NCBI GenBank assembly: GCA_011032825.1
Contig: JAADJZ010000016.1
Coordinates: 744,001-808,000, forward strand
Reading direction: 5' to 3'
Origin: Massariosphaeria phaeospora
Taxonomy: Eukaryota; Ascomycota; Dothideomycetes; Pleosporales
DNA: 64,000 nucleotides
This document shows, one piece after another, positions 45,031 through 57,745 of the stretch; within the stretch, counting starts at the first letter, position 1, and each line of letters starts with the position of its first letter. Under the pieces are notes generated by a model. The model had not been told where the DNA came from. It saw only the letters and a list, made by a program, of their open reading frames with translations, and ran no database searches. The position numbers were made by a program, and so were the translations under genes.

Positions 45031-48000
45031 ATGGAGGAGCTTTACGACGAGTACGTATCCCGCAGGACCTAATCCTTCCTGCGTACCTAACATCCTCCAC
45101 AGGTTCGGCAACTTCATTGGCGATGCCCAGACCGACGCCGATGGGCAAACCGTCAGCGATGCCGCCGACGCCTACGTCATGGACGAGGAGTCCGAGGTTG
45201 ACGCCGCGGAGCACGACCAGCAGCTCATGGAGATCGACGAGGGCCCTTCGAACGCCGTGGTCCTGCACGAGGACAAGCAGTATTACCCCTCCGCCTCCGA
45301 CGTTTACGGGCCCGATGTCGAAGTGCTGGTGCAAGAGGAGGATGCGCAACCGCTGACACAGCCGATTATTGCGCCCGTGGTGCAGAAGAAGTTCACCGTC
45401 CAGGAAACAGATTTACCCCCGGTACACTTCAAACGAGAGCTCCTGACCGACCTGATGAACTATCCGGACCAGATACGGAACATCGCCATTGCGGGGCACC
45501 TACACCACGGGAAAACCGCCTTCATGGACATGCTCGTCATGGAGACCCACGATATTCAGGACAAACTCGACGCGAGAAAGGGCCGCAAGGTGGAGGAGCA
45601 GCTGCGGTATACCGATGTCCACATGCTCGAACGCCAACGCGGCCTCTCTATCAAAGCCGCTCCGATGAGCTTGGTTCTGCAGGCATCATCAGAAAAGTCA
45701 CATTTGATCAACGTACTCGACACTCCTGGCCATGTGAACTTCGCCGACGAGGTTGCCGCGTCGCTGCGACTGGTTGACGGCGTCGTCCTGGTAGTGGATG
45801 TCGTGGAGGGTGTCCAGGTTGGCACCGAGCAGGTCATCAAACACGCTATATTGGAAGACTTGCCAATCACGCTGGTCGTCAACAAGATGGACCGATTAAT
45901 CCTGGAATTGCGACTGCCACCCAAGGACGCATTTTTCAAGATTAGACATGTAATAGAAGAGGTGAATACTGTCATCGAAAAGACCATTCCCGGCAGGGGA
46001 GAGAGCCGGCGAGTAAGTCCTGAGAAGGGCAATGTCGCTTTTGCCAGCACGAGCATGCGATGGAGTTTCACTCTCAAATCTTTTGCCAGAATGTACTCGG
46101 ATTTCTACCCAGGCTCCGAAAGGCCCACAGGGTTCGGAAACAAGACTAGCAGTCTAGACGTAGACAAATTTGCCATGCGTCTCTGGGGTAACATATATTG
46201 GAACCCGGAAAAACGGAATTTCAGCCGAGAAGCCTTGGAAGAGTCTTCTCAACGGTCTTTCGTGCATTGGATTCTGGAGCCCATCTACAAGCTTTATTCA
46301 CACACCCTCAGCTCAAGCGCGGCACATTTAAAAGTCAAACTTCACCAGTTAGGCATTCGGTTAAAGCCATCCGAATACAAGGCGGACGCAAAGGTTCTGA
46401 TGAGACTTGTGTGCCAGCAATACTTCGGTTCATCTACCGGTTTTGTTGATATGGTCGTCCGACATGTTCCGTCTCCTGCTGAGGGTACACAAAGACTTTT
46501 GGAGCGGTATTATACCGGTCCTTTGGACACCAAAACCGCCGAGGCCATGCAGAAGTGCGACCAGGACGGGCCGTTGGTTGTCCACGTCACAAAACTGTTC
46601 AACACTCAAGATGCCAAAGCATTCCACTGCTTGGGACGGGTGATGAGCGGCATCGCAAAGCCATTCCAGTCGGTACGAGTACTAGGGGAGGGCTACACAA
46701 TCGAAGACGAGGAGGACATGGTAGCCGCGACCATTGCAGAGACTTGGATTGCCGAGTCCAGATACAATGTCACAACCAGCGGAGTCCCAGCCGGCAATTG
46801 GGTGTTGCTCGGTGGCGTTGACAACTCGATAGTCAAAACAGCCACTATCGTTGCGCAGAAACTACCGGATAACGAAGATGCCTTCATCTTCCGACCCATC
46901 CGACACTTCTTTGAATCCGTGTTCAAAGTCGCAGTCGAACCAATCAATCCCTCCGAACTCCCCAAGATGCTTGACGGTCTCAGGAAGATCAACAAGTCCT
47001 ACCCCCTCATCACCACGAAAGTCGAAGAGTCTGGCGAGCACGTTGTTCTTGGTACAGGCGAGCTGTACATGGACTGTGTGCTGCACGATCTGCGGCGCTT
47101 ATACGCAGACATGGAGATCAAGGTGTCCGACCCGGTGACGCGCTTCTGCGAGACCGTCGTCGAACAGTCGGCCATCAAATGCTACGCGCTCACCCCGAAC
47201 AAAAAGAACAAAATCACCATGGTGGCCGAACCCCTGGATCCCGGCATCGCCGAAGACATCGAAGCCGGCAAAGTCAACATCAAGGATCCAGTCCGAGTGG
47301 TCGGCAAATACTTCGAGGAGAAATACGACTACGACCTGCTTGCCTCGCGCAACATCTGGGCCTTCGGGCCCGACGACATGGGCCCCAACATGCTGCAAAA
47401 CGACACGCTGCCCTCGGAAGTCGACATGAAGACGCTGCGCACCGTCCGCGACTCGCTGCGCCAAGGCTTCAGCTGGGCCACGCGCGAAGGCCCCCTCTGC
47501 GAAGAGCCCATCCGCAACACGCGGTTTCGCATCACCGACGTCGATCTGGCCCCCGAAGCCATCTTCCGCGGCGGCGGCCAGGTCATCCCCACCAGCCGCC
47601 GGGCCTGCTATTCCAGCTTCCTCATGGCCAGTCCGCGGCTGATGGAGCCCGTGTACGCGTGCAGCATGATCGGGCTCGCCGACGCTAAGAGTAGTCTTTA
47701 CACGGTGCTCCAGCGGCGGCGCGGCCACGTCTTGCAGGACGCGCCTATTGCTGGCACGCCGCTGTACTCGGTCCGCGGCCAGATCCCCGTCATCGACTCG
47801 TTTGGCTTCGAGACGGATCTCAGGGTACGTACTTCTCTTGTCTTTCTTCTCTTTCTTTGCCCTTCCCTCCTCCCTTCTCCCTTCTCCCTTCCCTCCTCAT
47901 CCCTCATCCCCACCCCCTCACTAACCCCTCCCAGATCCACACCCAAGGCCAAGTCTCCCTCTCCCTCGTCTTCGACCGCTGGCAAATCGTGCCCGGCGAC

Positions 48001-48180
48001 CCGCTCGACTCCAACATCAAGCCGCGCCCGCTCGAGCCCGCCATGGGCCAGGCACTCGCGCGCGACTTTGTGCTCAAGACGCGTCGCAGGAAGGGCCTGG
48101 CTGAGGACGTGTCCGTCAGCAAGTTTTTGGAGCCGGAGCTGTTTCGGAGCTTAAAGGAGAGTGGCGTACTGGATGGGTAG
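45031..48180 (+). CDS. SNU114: U5 snRNP GTPase Snu114 (EFTUD2), 995 aa
   Basis: EF-2-like GTPase of the U5 snRNP that controls Brr2 during spliceosome activation and disassembly; nuclear. Exons 45,031-45,050, 45,103-47,824 and 47,935-48,180; introns of 52 and 110 nt. The first exon is only 20 nt; its start MEELYDEFGNFIGDAQ is that of the family and its ATG lies in a strong context (caccgccaccATGG). An acidic N-terminal domain is followed by the G1 motif GHLHHGKT (residues 138-145), G3 DTPGHVNF (from 213) and G4 NKMD (267-270). The RISPEKGNV-like block and EF-2 domains II-V follow, up to SLKESGVLDG at the end. The full reading is close to the human length (972 aa). The last intron is pyrimidine-rich throughout. 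Confidence 0.95.
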
Positions 48181-48653
48181 GTGGGGATCTATGTATGGGT
48201 CGATGTTTGGGTGAGCTTTGGGCTGGTTTGGCGGGCTTGTATAAAGAGTGAACATGTGGTTGGAGCTGGTGTGGGCGGCGAGCGGTGAGCGGTAAGTGCT
48301 GAGAGGAGGCCACTAAGAGCAGCGCAGATGAAAGGCAAGGGGCCTGGTATGACGATACCCGATTGAAAAGGTATATTTTTCCGCTTTTCTTGAAACAGTA
48401 ATTATTCTTTTGAAGTAGTGCTAACAACGCGGTGCTAGGTTTACTGTTATGCTGTCTATTTCGCTTCCACGTGCTGTACATGTGCCATTTGCGTCCGCCA
48501 CATGTTGTTGTCGTGTCTCCCTCCATTACCTACCTGTAAATCACGTCACGCTACATCAACATCTCCTCATCTGCATCCCCTCTCCCTCTCCCTCTCCATC
48601 TCCATCCCTATCCCCACCCCCCACACACCCCCACACCATATCCCCCAACACAT

Positions 48654-51462
48654 CTACATCCACCCCTTCCACCCTCTCATACCACCCCCCAACACCCCAT
48701 CAATCACACCCACCCACTCCAGCACCCTATCCCGCATAATACCTGGACTTCTCAACTCATCATACGCGTCTTCCGCCGCGCAACCCCATGCCGCGCTGTT
48801 GTGCGCCATGTCCAGCGTGCGCGTTAGGTGCGCGATAGCGGGGATTGAGAGCCCGAGTGTGAGAGTGAGGGTGTGGGTCGCGGAGGCGGGGGGCGTGCGT
48901 TCGAGGGGGAGGTGCGAGAGGGTGGAGCGGCGGCGGCTGCGGTTGTTGGTGCTGCGGCGGCGGGAGGGGCCTGCGGTGGCGAAGTGTGAGGATGGGGCTG
49001 GTGTATCGGGCGTCTCGGTGCGGTCTTCGGTGTGGGAGGAGCTGCCCGGACCAAGAGACGGAGCCTCGCGGTCGGCGTATGGGCGTAGTTGGTCGACTAT
49101 GTTGCGGGGCTCGGGCGTAGCGTTGTCGTCGTCCGGATGGTCATCGAGTGGGAGTCGAGTCCTTGTTTTGCTTGCGCGGAAACCGTATGGCGCGTCTTGT
49201 GCTGAGGAGTTGACTGGCGCGAAGGAAGGGCTGGTATGATGTCCCTCGTTAGATTCTCCCCGCTGCCGCTGGTTCGTCGCTCGGTTCGCGCCGAAGAACG
49301 TGCGGATGTCGCTGTTGACGTTGCTGTTGCTGTTGTTATTGATGTTCTCTGGGAAGAGGCTAGTGTCGGGCTGGCGGTCGGCTGTCGACATGACGGCTTT
49401 GAGGGGGCTTGAAGAGTTGGCGCGAGCTTGGAAAGGGGGAGGGGCTCGTTTCTTTGCGCGAGGAGGGGGGTTGGAGGAGCGGTCGGGGCCGGACGTTGGT
49501 TGACCAGACCATGAAGCATTGTTGCGTTGCTGGACGCGCGAGGGGGTTTTGAACGGATGCTGCTTTCGCTGGCTGCGGCGTGGTGTGGGGTTTCCGACCG
49601 GTATGCGGTCTAACGGCGTGCCCAGCGCATTCGTCGGTGCTGTGCAGGGTCGTTCGGACTGACTGATCTCGGATGGCGGTATTTTGGCTTGGAGTTGGAA
49701 GCCGGGAGAGAAAGTTCTGCTTCTCTGTGGAGAAGGTGCGCTGAACTGCTGGCGGTTCTGTAGAAGCGCAACTTCGTCGTCCCTGGAGCCCTCCGGCTGG
49801 TCAGTCGTATCCACATACGGAGGCGACAGTCTCTGAATGCTCCTTTCAAGCTCGTCGTCTATACGGGATCTGAGCACGTTCTGACGCGACAGGGGCTCCA
49901 TCGTAGCAGTCGGTGACGTGAATGCGTTGGAGGGCGAACTCGAGCTCGTTGCGGCGTCGAGTCGGCTCTTGGCTGGGGTCATCAATTGGCCGTTGTTGGC
50001 TGACTTGCGGGGCTTGATAGTAGCGTTCATTTTTGCGATTGTCCACGGATTGGAGACAGCAGCCGAGCGACGCTCTTCTTCTTCTTCTTCCTCGATTACC
50101 GGGGGTTGGTTCTCTGATGAAAGAAGGTCCAAGTCTTCTTCGTCGATGCCATACATGTTCGACCTCCAACGAGCTGGTTCCTTCCGAGGGGTGGTGTTTA
50201 GATGGTCTACTTCATCTTGGACCGAGTCCTCGTGTACTGGAAACGATTCGGATGAAGGCATCGGGATCAGCTCATCACTACGTCGCGGCTGTTGAGCAGA
50301 CGTCGATGGCTCGTCCTCTTCGACTACGGCGGGTGCTTCGGGGTAGAATGACTGGAGTAGCTTGTCGACCGCACTCACAACCAAGGCCTCATCTTCAAAG
50401 AGGACATCATCCTTCGCAGGCTCGATGTTCGGATCGTAGCTGTCAGGGGGACAGATAATGTTCAGGCAAATGAACGGGTCCTTGACTGACGCAAGGGCTA
50501 GATTAGCTTTCCGCAGCCGTTCCTTGAACTTGGCTACGATTTGCTTGGACGTTCCTCGCGTCGACACCGGCCGCGAGTCGATTGACAAGAACGCGCCTTC
50601 ATTCGCGATCATAGCTGCGCTCGCCGTGGGCTTGGGAAGGAAGGCATGGATCTCGTAGCCGTCAGTTTCCAGAGCCGTCCACTCACACTGTGAAGCGCAT
50701 TCTCTGCCAATCACTTTGAATGCGACATCTTCGACATTGGCGGTGGGTTTTGGCGCGTAGGTGAAATTGACTTTGTCGGATTTCGCTTTCAGAACCCGCA
50801 GCCCGAACCGGACTGTCGGTCTGGCGAACGCGTATGATTGCATTAAACGCCTGATCTTGGCAAGCCATTTCGACGAGTGTTTGAGGGCATCTTGCTTGCG
50901 AACGGGAAATGACTTGAAAAAATCGGTGATCTTGACGGTGGTGCCTACTGGATGCGAGCCCGATTTAGCTCTAGTCAGAATTAGACGTGCTGCTATGATA
51001 GTGATCGGTGCAGACGGATACTCACAATACCAGCTCCCCATCCCTTCCATACTTCAACAGAACAGCAGCGCGCTCGCCTTCCACTCTTGTCGTAATCTCA
51101 ATTGTACCGCTCATCTCAGCCATACTCGCCATGGCCTCGCCACGAAAGCCCAGCCATTTACCCCCCACTTCCCTCAGGTCAAGGAAGTCTCTGATCTTGC
51201 TCGTGCAGTACCGGCGACACACAAGAGCCCGATCCTCAGCTGGGATACCGTGGCCGTTGTCCTTGACTTGGATCGAATCGATAGTATTTGTGACGATGTC
51301 GACAAAGACCGCCGTAGCGCGACCGTCGAGAGCATTGTCGATGAGCTCTTTCACAACGGAGCTCGGGTCTACGAGGACTTGAGATGAGCCGATTTGCCTT
51401 ACTGTTGACGGTGGGAGTGCGACAATGCCTGGTAGAGAAGCTGCACCCAGGCTATCCGACAT
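48654..51462 (-). CDS. MLH2: MutL-family mismatch-repair protein (MLH2/PMS1-like), 917 aa
   Basis: Two exons, 51,462-51,026 and 50,970-48,654, joined by a 55-nt GTGAGT...ACTAG intron. The N-terminal GHKL ATPase is complete: KELIDNALDG with E39 and N43, DNGHGIP (68-74), GFRGEAMASM (from 105), then a HPVGTTVKITDFFKSFPVRK block and the SIDSRPVS and EPAKDDVLF motifs of the MutL transducer domain. The rest (about 400 residues) is low in complexity, rich in Ser, Pro, Arg and Asn. I see no DQHAxxExxxxE endonuclease motif, which argues against Pms1/Pms2 and Mlh3 and for the Mlh2 (human PMS1) branch; the symbol is therefore a best guess. It would act as a heterodimer with Mlh1 in the nucleus. It is divergent from the Ada-like gene. 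Confidence 0.85.
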
Positions 51463-52036
51463 TTTTCAGGGTGAAAGGCACCTCGATAGAGGTGAGTGCA
51501 TCGTATAAACCAGCGGGAGAATCCAGCTCTATTGCATCGCTACTGCTGTATCGGGGTGTTCACCAGACTGGAAAGGGGAAGAGCGACGCGAAAACTCTAC
51601 GCTGTCAGGTGACTCTATTTTTGTCCAGCTTCTAGGATCGTAGAGGTATCAACCACCTTACTTGCTGTGGCCTTCGTCTGTTCAGTATAGTAGGCACTTG
51701 CAAGGGTGTCTGCTTCCAATACCTCTGAAGCAGAGCTATGTGAGTTCGGAGTACGCTGAAAGGACTGGGCGTATAAACCAACCACATAGTTCAAACGAGG
51801 CCATGGAGGACTTTCCTCGAGGGAAGGTCTTCCTTGTCGCTGGTGTATACCAGTTGTTCGTCTATCACAACCGGTTGCATCATCCGAGAAGATGCTCCAA
51901 AAGTGGCCAATCAGAGTCAAGTAAGATGAGATCATGAAGATCTTTCACAACTCCCCTCTTTTAACGAGCGCATTCCCCCATCCACACGGCCAAATATTTA
52001 CGCACCGCATACCTAAACACACCGTTACCTTACCCT
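51463..52036. promoter_or_regulatory. Shared promoter region of the MutL-like and Ada-like genes
   Basis: 574 bp between divergent starts. I see a CCAAT motif in reverse (ccaatcagag region, about 51,908) but no TATA box near either start. Confidence 0.4.
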
Positions 52037-52903
52037 ATGTCTTTCACAACCGACAACGCTCGGTGGCGAGCCCTCACCCACCGCGACCCAGCAGCCAACG
52101 GCAAATTCGTCTACAGCGTCAAATCCACCAACATATACTGCCGACCCATATGCGCCGCTCGTCTGGCGCGCCGAGCAAATTGCGGCTTCTACAAAACCCC
52201 AGCCGAGGCCGAGGCGGCTGGTTTCCGGGCATGCAAGAGATGCAAGCCAGAAATCGAGAACGTGGAGAATCCACAAGAGCTGGCAGTGGGTAAAGCGTGC
52301 ACCCTGATTGAGCGGGCTATGAAAGAGGACGATCCCAAATCGATCAAGCTACGAGATCTTGCTAAGAGCGTTGGGTTGACGCCGCGATACTTCCATAAGA
52401 TTTTCAAGGACAAGACGGGTTTGACGCCGAAGGAATATGCGAAAGCGGAGAGCGCAGAAGCAAAAAGCAACTCGAGCACACCTCCTGTTCCAGCAGAAGG
52501 TGACTCTGGCTTCGAAACTTTTGACCTGGACGCTTTCATGTTCAGCGATCTGCACAAGTTTGACTTCGTACCGACATTCTCCTCAGACAACGCACTGGCG
52601 TTGAACGCACCACAACAAATTCTTCCAGAAGAGTGGGTGACTGAGATGGATCTGAATCTTGAGCTTCCAATTTGGACTCGCATGGATAGTCCGGACACTG
52701 TAGCGTCAGAACTTGGCATGGAATGGTACGACCACACTCTTCAACCCGACGCATTCACAAACTTCGGTACACTTGAACTGGCACCCTGTATACCAAACCC
52801 GTCTACTGTGTCAACCTTCGACTTGGATGTCGCCGCAGTTCTGGGTGCCGAATCATTGCCTGAGCTGCTTTACGGGCCTTTTGGGGGTATGGACGAGCTG
52901 TAG
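52037..52903 (+). CDS. Ada-like methylphosphotriester-DNA alkyltransferase/AraC-type regulator, 288 aa
   Basis: The N-terminal 75 residues match the zinc-binding N-domain of bacterial Ada: YCRPIC (C35, C39) and GFRACKRCKPE (C66, C69). They include the acceptor Cys that takes methyl groups from DNA phosphotriesters. An AraC-type helix-turn-helix follows (about 85-135: LRDLAKSVGLTPRYFHKIFK and TGLTPKEY). There is no O6-alkylguanine methyltransferase domain. The C-terminal half is acidic and aromatic (FETFDLDAFMFSDL), like a fungal activation domain. This layout suggests a sensor that turns on methylation-damage genes in the nucleus. One exon; the Met at 52,037 begins right before the domain. 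Ada-like proteins of this build exist in other fungi and are thought to derive from bacteria. It sits beside a mismatch-repair gene. Confidence 0.9.
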   Translation: MSFTTDNARWRALTHRDPAANGKFVYSVKSTNIYCRPICAARLARRANCGFYKTPAEAEAAGFRACKRCKPEIENVENPQELAVGKACTLIERAMKEDDPKSIKLRDLAKSVGLTPRYFHKIFKDKTGLTPKEYAKAESAEAKSNSSTPPVPAEGDSGFETFDLDAFMFSDLHKFDFVPTFSSDNALALNAPQQILPEEWVTEMDLNLELPIWTRMDSPDTVASELGMEWYDHTLQPDAFTNFGTLELAPCIPNPSTVSTFDLDVAAVLGAESLPELLYGPFGGMDEL

Positions 52904-55900
52904 TGTATGTAGGTTGGCTTCACAACACGCAAAGAGTTCCGCGACCCATGGATTCATGGCAGTGCCTTAAAGGACCGAATGTAATTATGCCCTGGAGTAT
53001 ATGTATCGCATCGAGCGCTGTGGCAGCCTGCTCCGTGTTCCTTTTCTCGAAGATGACATTATCCGTACGCCTCACGTCCAAGCCTCGACAGTGTATACAC
53101 AGGAAGATATCCTAATCGCTTCGTAACGCGTACTCGTCAGGCGGCGAAGTATTCCCTGTCTTCTCTAGTCAGCATCTGTGCCCCAGGATGATCCAAGCGA
53201 AGCATGTTCGAAAAGGTTTCTCTCAGAGACCGAGTTATAAGCAGCGACGGCGTAGCATATGTCGATGCTAGCCATACCTTTTCCGGCTCTTCCTAAATTT
53301 ATGTATGGTCGATGGCGATTTTCATCTTCGAGTGCGGCTGTTCGTGTACGGAATGAAGAGAAGGATGGCACGTACCTAGCTGGGCTGTGTTCATGGCCGA
53401 AGACCGCAAAGGCTAGATATTAGCAGGACGACTATCGATTGTTGCAGTATAAGCAGGCCAGTAGATTGTACTTTGACGAAGCGCGGCGGTCGTGGCGTTG
53501 CTGGTGTGTCTGCGTCGTGGATGAGAGAAATGTTGAAGAACTTTGCGGAAAGGCGGACAAGCAGAATCAGCCGAGGTGCTAACCCTAGAGCGGTTAGCGT
53601 TACTTAGTCATCCACTCCCCTCCGAGGTGAGGACACTCTCTTGCAACATCAAGTTAACCACTTCTTTCTTTTTCCTTGGTCTACAGAATAAAACTCTATA
53701 GAGCATGTGCTTGTCCCCCGGATTAGTAGCACCGCGTGTTACAATGCTCCTTGCTCCAACCCGCAAATGCGCGGCACAACCAAGGAACATATGTTTGCCT
53801 ACTGCGTCGTGAATGGGCATTTGGTAGCGCAAAATAGTTAATCATCACGGTTTTGCATGAACCCATATTACTTAAGACCAGAACTTTACATATATCGAAT
53901 TCAGTCCAAGAGCAGGCTGGTGGTCTCGTAAGCCAGATGCATCAGCGTCGCCTCAGTCGAGCCTTCCACGTGTAGTCTACTCTGACCAAGAATTGGGAAT
54001 AGAAAGAGTGATGTTGTCCTGGTATTCTACTATGCCGGCTTCCCAAGACCTCGGGTTCTCGTACCCGTCGGGCTTAAGATCGGCTCTATTTGTACTCCCA
54101 ACATCCGCGGAGCGAAGACACAAACCCCCCTCTCCGTCGTTGAGATTTCGGGGACGGATATGATGCTGTCATAAGGGAGTATGATTTTGGAAAGATATCA
54201 AGATGATCTCGTGCGTCACTAATCACCTGGGCAAGTTCTTAGGGTTGCCTTTGGTTGCGGCTCGCCGCCTCCGAGTTCAGTACCGTGAACACATCGGATC
54301 TTCAGCTCCGTGGCTGGTCCAAATATGGTTGGACGATATATGGTTTGGTCAAACTCATACCCACTCCATAGTCGGATCTAGAAACGATTCTCGGGCGATC
54401 TTTCCGTGTCGTCTTCGTCGGACTCTCCGTGTGCGCCTCCAACACTCACTCACTCGCCGGAGCGGCATGAAGTCACAATGATGGTGATGATAGTCGAACA
54501 CCAACCAACCAACCCAATAGTCAGGCTGTCCGTCCATCCGTTATTTTGGAGCACAAGTCGGCACGGCCAGTATGGTACAACGCGGTACGGCATGGTCGGC
54601 CGAAAACCCAAAACAGACACACGTGAGCGACCCTCAATCCCGGGATCATGTTTTCCGTGTCGAAGGATCGGTGGAGTAGTCCGCATACCTACTCACGCAG
54701 AACGTGCTCAGCTCCGCTCAACTCCTCGTTACTCGGGTCCGTACGTGTGAGCATAGTAGATTTAGGGTTCGCGTGGTTGGTTGCTGAGTAGACCAGGTGT
54801 GCGTCAAGAAGAGGCCGAAGGGTTCTAGAATAGTTACTACGCTGTCCGTAAGTGTATCTGTGTGGAGAGAGATACAAAGTAAAAGCCATGGCTTGAGTCG
54901 CCCCGCACTGGGAGAGTCCATGGTGCGCCGCACGGCTTAGATTCGCCACAGCCGTAAGCCCAGCCACAGCGATACGCGAATCGCAGAATGGGTAACGGAT
55001 TTTGACACGCGAAGGATCATTGCATTACTTCCACGGAAATCTCAATTCCAGGTTGCCTTCGACGTGGCGAGGGAATTCCTGAATTGGTACCCAGGTGGAT
55101 CGAGCTAGATCGGATTGATTGATAGTGCATCGCCCTAAAAGTCAGATGAGGAACTGCGGGAGAACGCAATGATGGTCGCGGGACGGGTCGGATCCTCTAC
55201 AGTGGTGTTCGGTGATCCATTCGTCTTTTCTTTTGGTGTTGGAACGGGAAGCCTAACTCGTATTTGGCCGCTAGCGGTACTGGAAAGCGTATAGCATGGG
55301 CGCGGAACTGTGCTGATCTGGAGCTTACATACCGTCCCGTCCCTACGGGAATTTTCGCATCCGCGCTGGACAAGTAATAATCTGATGTTACCCTGTCTGA
55401 AGGGTAGACAGATGTAAATGTGAGGAGGGCCCGCTGTTTTTGTTTGTGTAGGCTATACATGCACCCCACGCAAGGGCTTTTAGGTCTGCAGCTGCCAGCC
55501 TATCAAGCTCAGAACTTGAACATCGTTTAGCTGTGTATACGAGAGTTGGTTGTCCGCTAGGCACCATTGCGAGGTTCTGAGCTGACATTGCCATGCAGCT
55601 TCCAGTCATGCCCGGCATCTCGAGTCCAGACTGTCGTAACCTTCCCGTACTGTGGCCCAGGTTGTCGGTCACGGCTTGCTGAGGCGAATTTCCAGGCCAA
55701 GTTCGTATTTAGGCCCAAGAGGCCTTACAACGCTCAAGCTTCAGCTAAGCAGTAGTATACTGTGCGGTGTGGCCTTGGCATATGCAAGCCATATATTGGA
55801 TAAGTAGTCTTTGACTAAATGGGTCAGGTTGTGCTTCGACACTGAGAAAGAAGAGGTGGTTTGAACATACTCATTTTCGCCCTGTGTCTGAGATCGACAT

Positions 55901-57640
55901 GTATACAATAGACGTCACAAACCTACAGGCGGATTTAGGGCTCAGAGCCTCTCCATTTTGATAACTGAGAGGACGGTATCGAAGTAACGATATCAGCAAC
56001 CGGGACGATCGGCAACATTGCCTATAATGGAAACGAGGTCTTGTTGCATGTATTGATCTAAAATAGGATCGGTCGGTGAGCTGACCGTTGCCGTGTTGAG
56101 CCTCTAGACGTATGCAGACTCTACAGATACGAGACCGGCACATGGTAAGCTGCTGTTAAATCCGATGAGGAATCAGACGAGACGGACGCCCCGGAGTAAC
56201 TAAGGAGTCGAGTTCCGGTGGCCAGGTCGATAATGCGGATCTGTGCATCTCCCGAAGACCAGGAGAGCCTGGTTGGACTAGACCGGGCTTTTGTCCTCGA
56301 ACTCTATCGAACGTCCGCAAGTCTGGGGTGGTTCCAGATTTGGAACTCAATCAGCCCTCTCTCGCGAAGGACTCTTCAATCGTCACGTTGTCGCTTGTCG
56401 CCTGTCGCGTCCGGAGTCTGACATGACGTAGGAACCCGCTGTCATCGCGGAGGACTTTCGTATGTCTCAGGTGGAAATGCGAAGTGCACTGGGCTGATGC
56501 TGGAGCCATGTGGAGTCCGATTAGGGTGCCTCATCTTTCACGAGGCGGCTGAAGGTAGCAGAAAGGTTGTGGATGTAGTGCCGTGTTATTGGCGCTAATC
56601 GGTGGTCACGTTGCGATCTACCGCTAAGCACGGACTAGCCGAAGCTTGGCAATGGGGATCTCGACTCGCCCACCTCACCCACATCTCACCTCGCCTCATG
56701 GTAGACTACTCGGATGCCTCCCGCGCTGAAGCCACCGCCGCCGTCTGGCTTGGTCAACTATTCTTATCGGGGCAATAGCGCTATCTTTGGCCCCAGAAAG
56801 CTCCGAGTGTGCCGCACTTGACCGCTCCACAGCCTGCCACGATACTGGCCGTCCATGCCCTCACTCAAGCCCATGGCGGTATCTGGCCACTCATTGAGCG
56901 TTGTTTTGCTGACTCTACGAGACATGCAGCGCCGAGATCGTGGACTACCGCGTGCGCTGTCATCTCAAGTCAAATCTCAGCTGTGGCTGAAGATGACAGG
57001 AATCCTCGAAGAGTCAAAGAGTCTTTACCCTCTGGACCTCGCCTACCTTTACTTTATCGGGAGTACTCTACGGACTATGAGTTTCTCCGAGTCGGCGGTA
57101 TTTCAAATTCGTCCTGTGGTAGCCTTTCCTTTGCCAAGCATTTGGATCCTACCTAGGGACCAAGAACGAAGCTTTGGACGGCGTCTGCCTACAGCTTAAC
57201 TCGCATGAATTGTGAGCCTCTCCGTATTAGCACGATTCAAAAATCTTGACCGCCGGCCATGTAACCTAGACTTCCGTCTATACGTGTTACATACTCTCCC
57301 GTCTACTGCAGCGTATTTTCCCGTCGGAGCACCATTCCTCACAATCGATGGATCTAGCTTATGCACACAAGCTTCCCAAGCCAAGTCAGCCATGGCCTCG
57401 GACTCCAAGATACGAGAGAGGATGCTCGAGCCATGTTCGTGTCTGGCTTTTCACCATGCATCCAACCGACTGTGGCGTCTCGTGGACCCTACCCGTCCAT
57501 GGAAGCCTCGTGCTGCCACGCCGAGCTAAGTCGATCTAGAAGCTATTAACACCAACACGATGCAGAGTACTAGACTATTCGACGATTGCTAGATTGGGGT
57601 TCATGAGGCAGTGAAGGGAAGCATCCTGGCATCTCACTCT
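52904..57640. other. Long stretch (4.7 kb) without a supported gene
   Basis: Composition is normal and there is no RIP signature, yet I find only frames of 60-115 codons, none with a domain, splice chain or convincing composition. A lineage-specific spliced gene or non-coding RNA could still be present. Confidence 0.5.
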
Positions 57641-57641
57641 G

Positions 57642-57648
57642 TATAAAA
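57642..57648 (+). promoter_or_regulatory. TATA box of the multicopper oxidase gene
   Basis: TATAAAA about 100 bp upstream of the ATG at 57,746. Confidence 0.6.
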
Positions 57649-57745
57649 TCTACCATGAACGCCCTTTAAATTCTCTATCAGCCAAGCTCCCTCAGCTCCT
57701 CTTCGACAAGACTACTCAAAGCCTCAGTACGACTTTCTTTTTACA

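Noticed and set aside
44909..45349. A 146-codon minus-strand frame overlapping the start of SNU114
   Set aside because: It is the antisense shadow of the SNU114 N-terminus and the promoter region.
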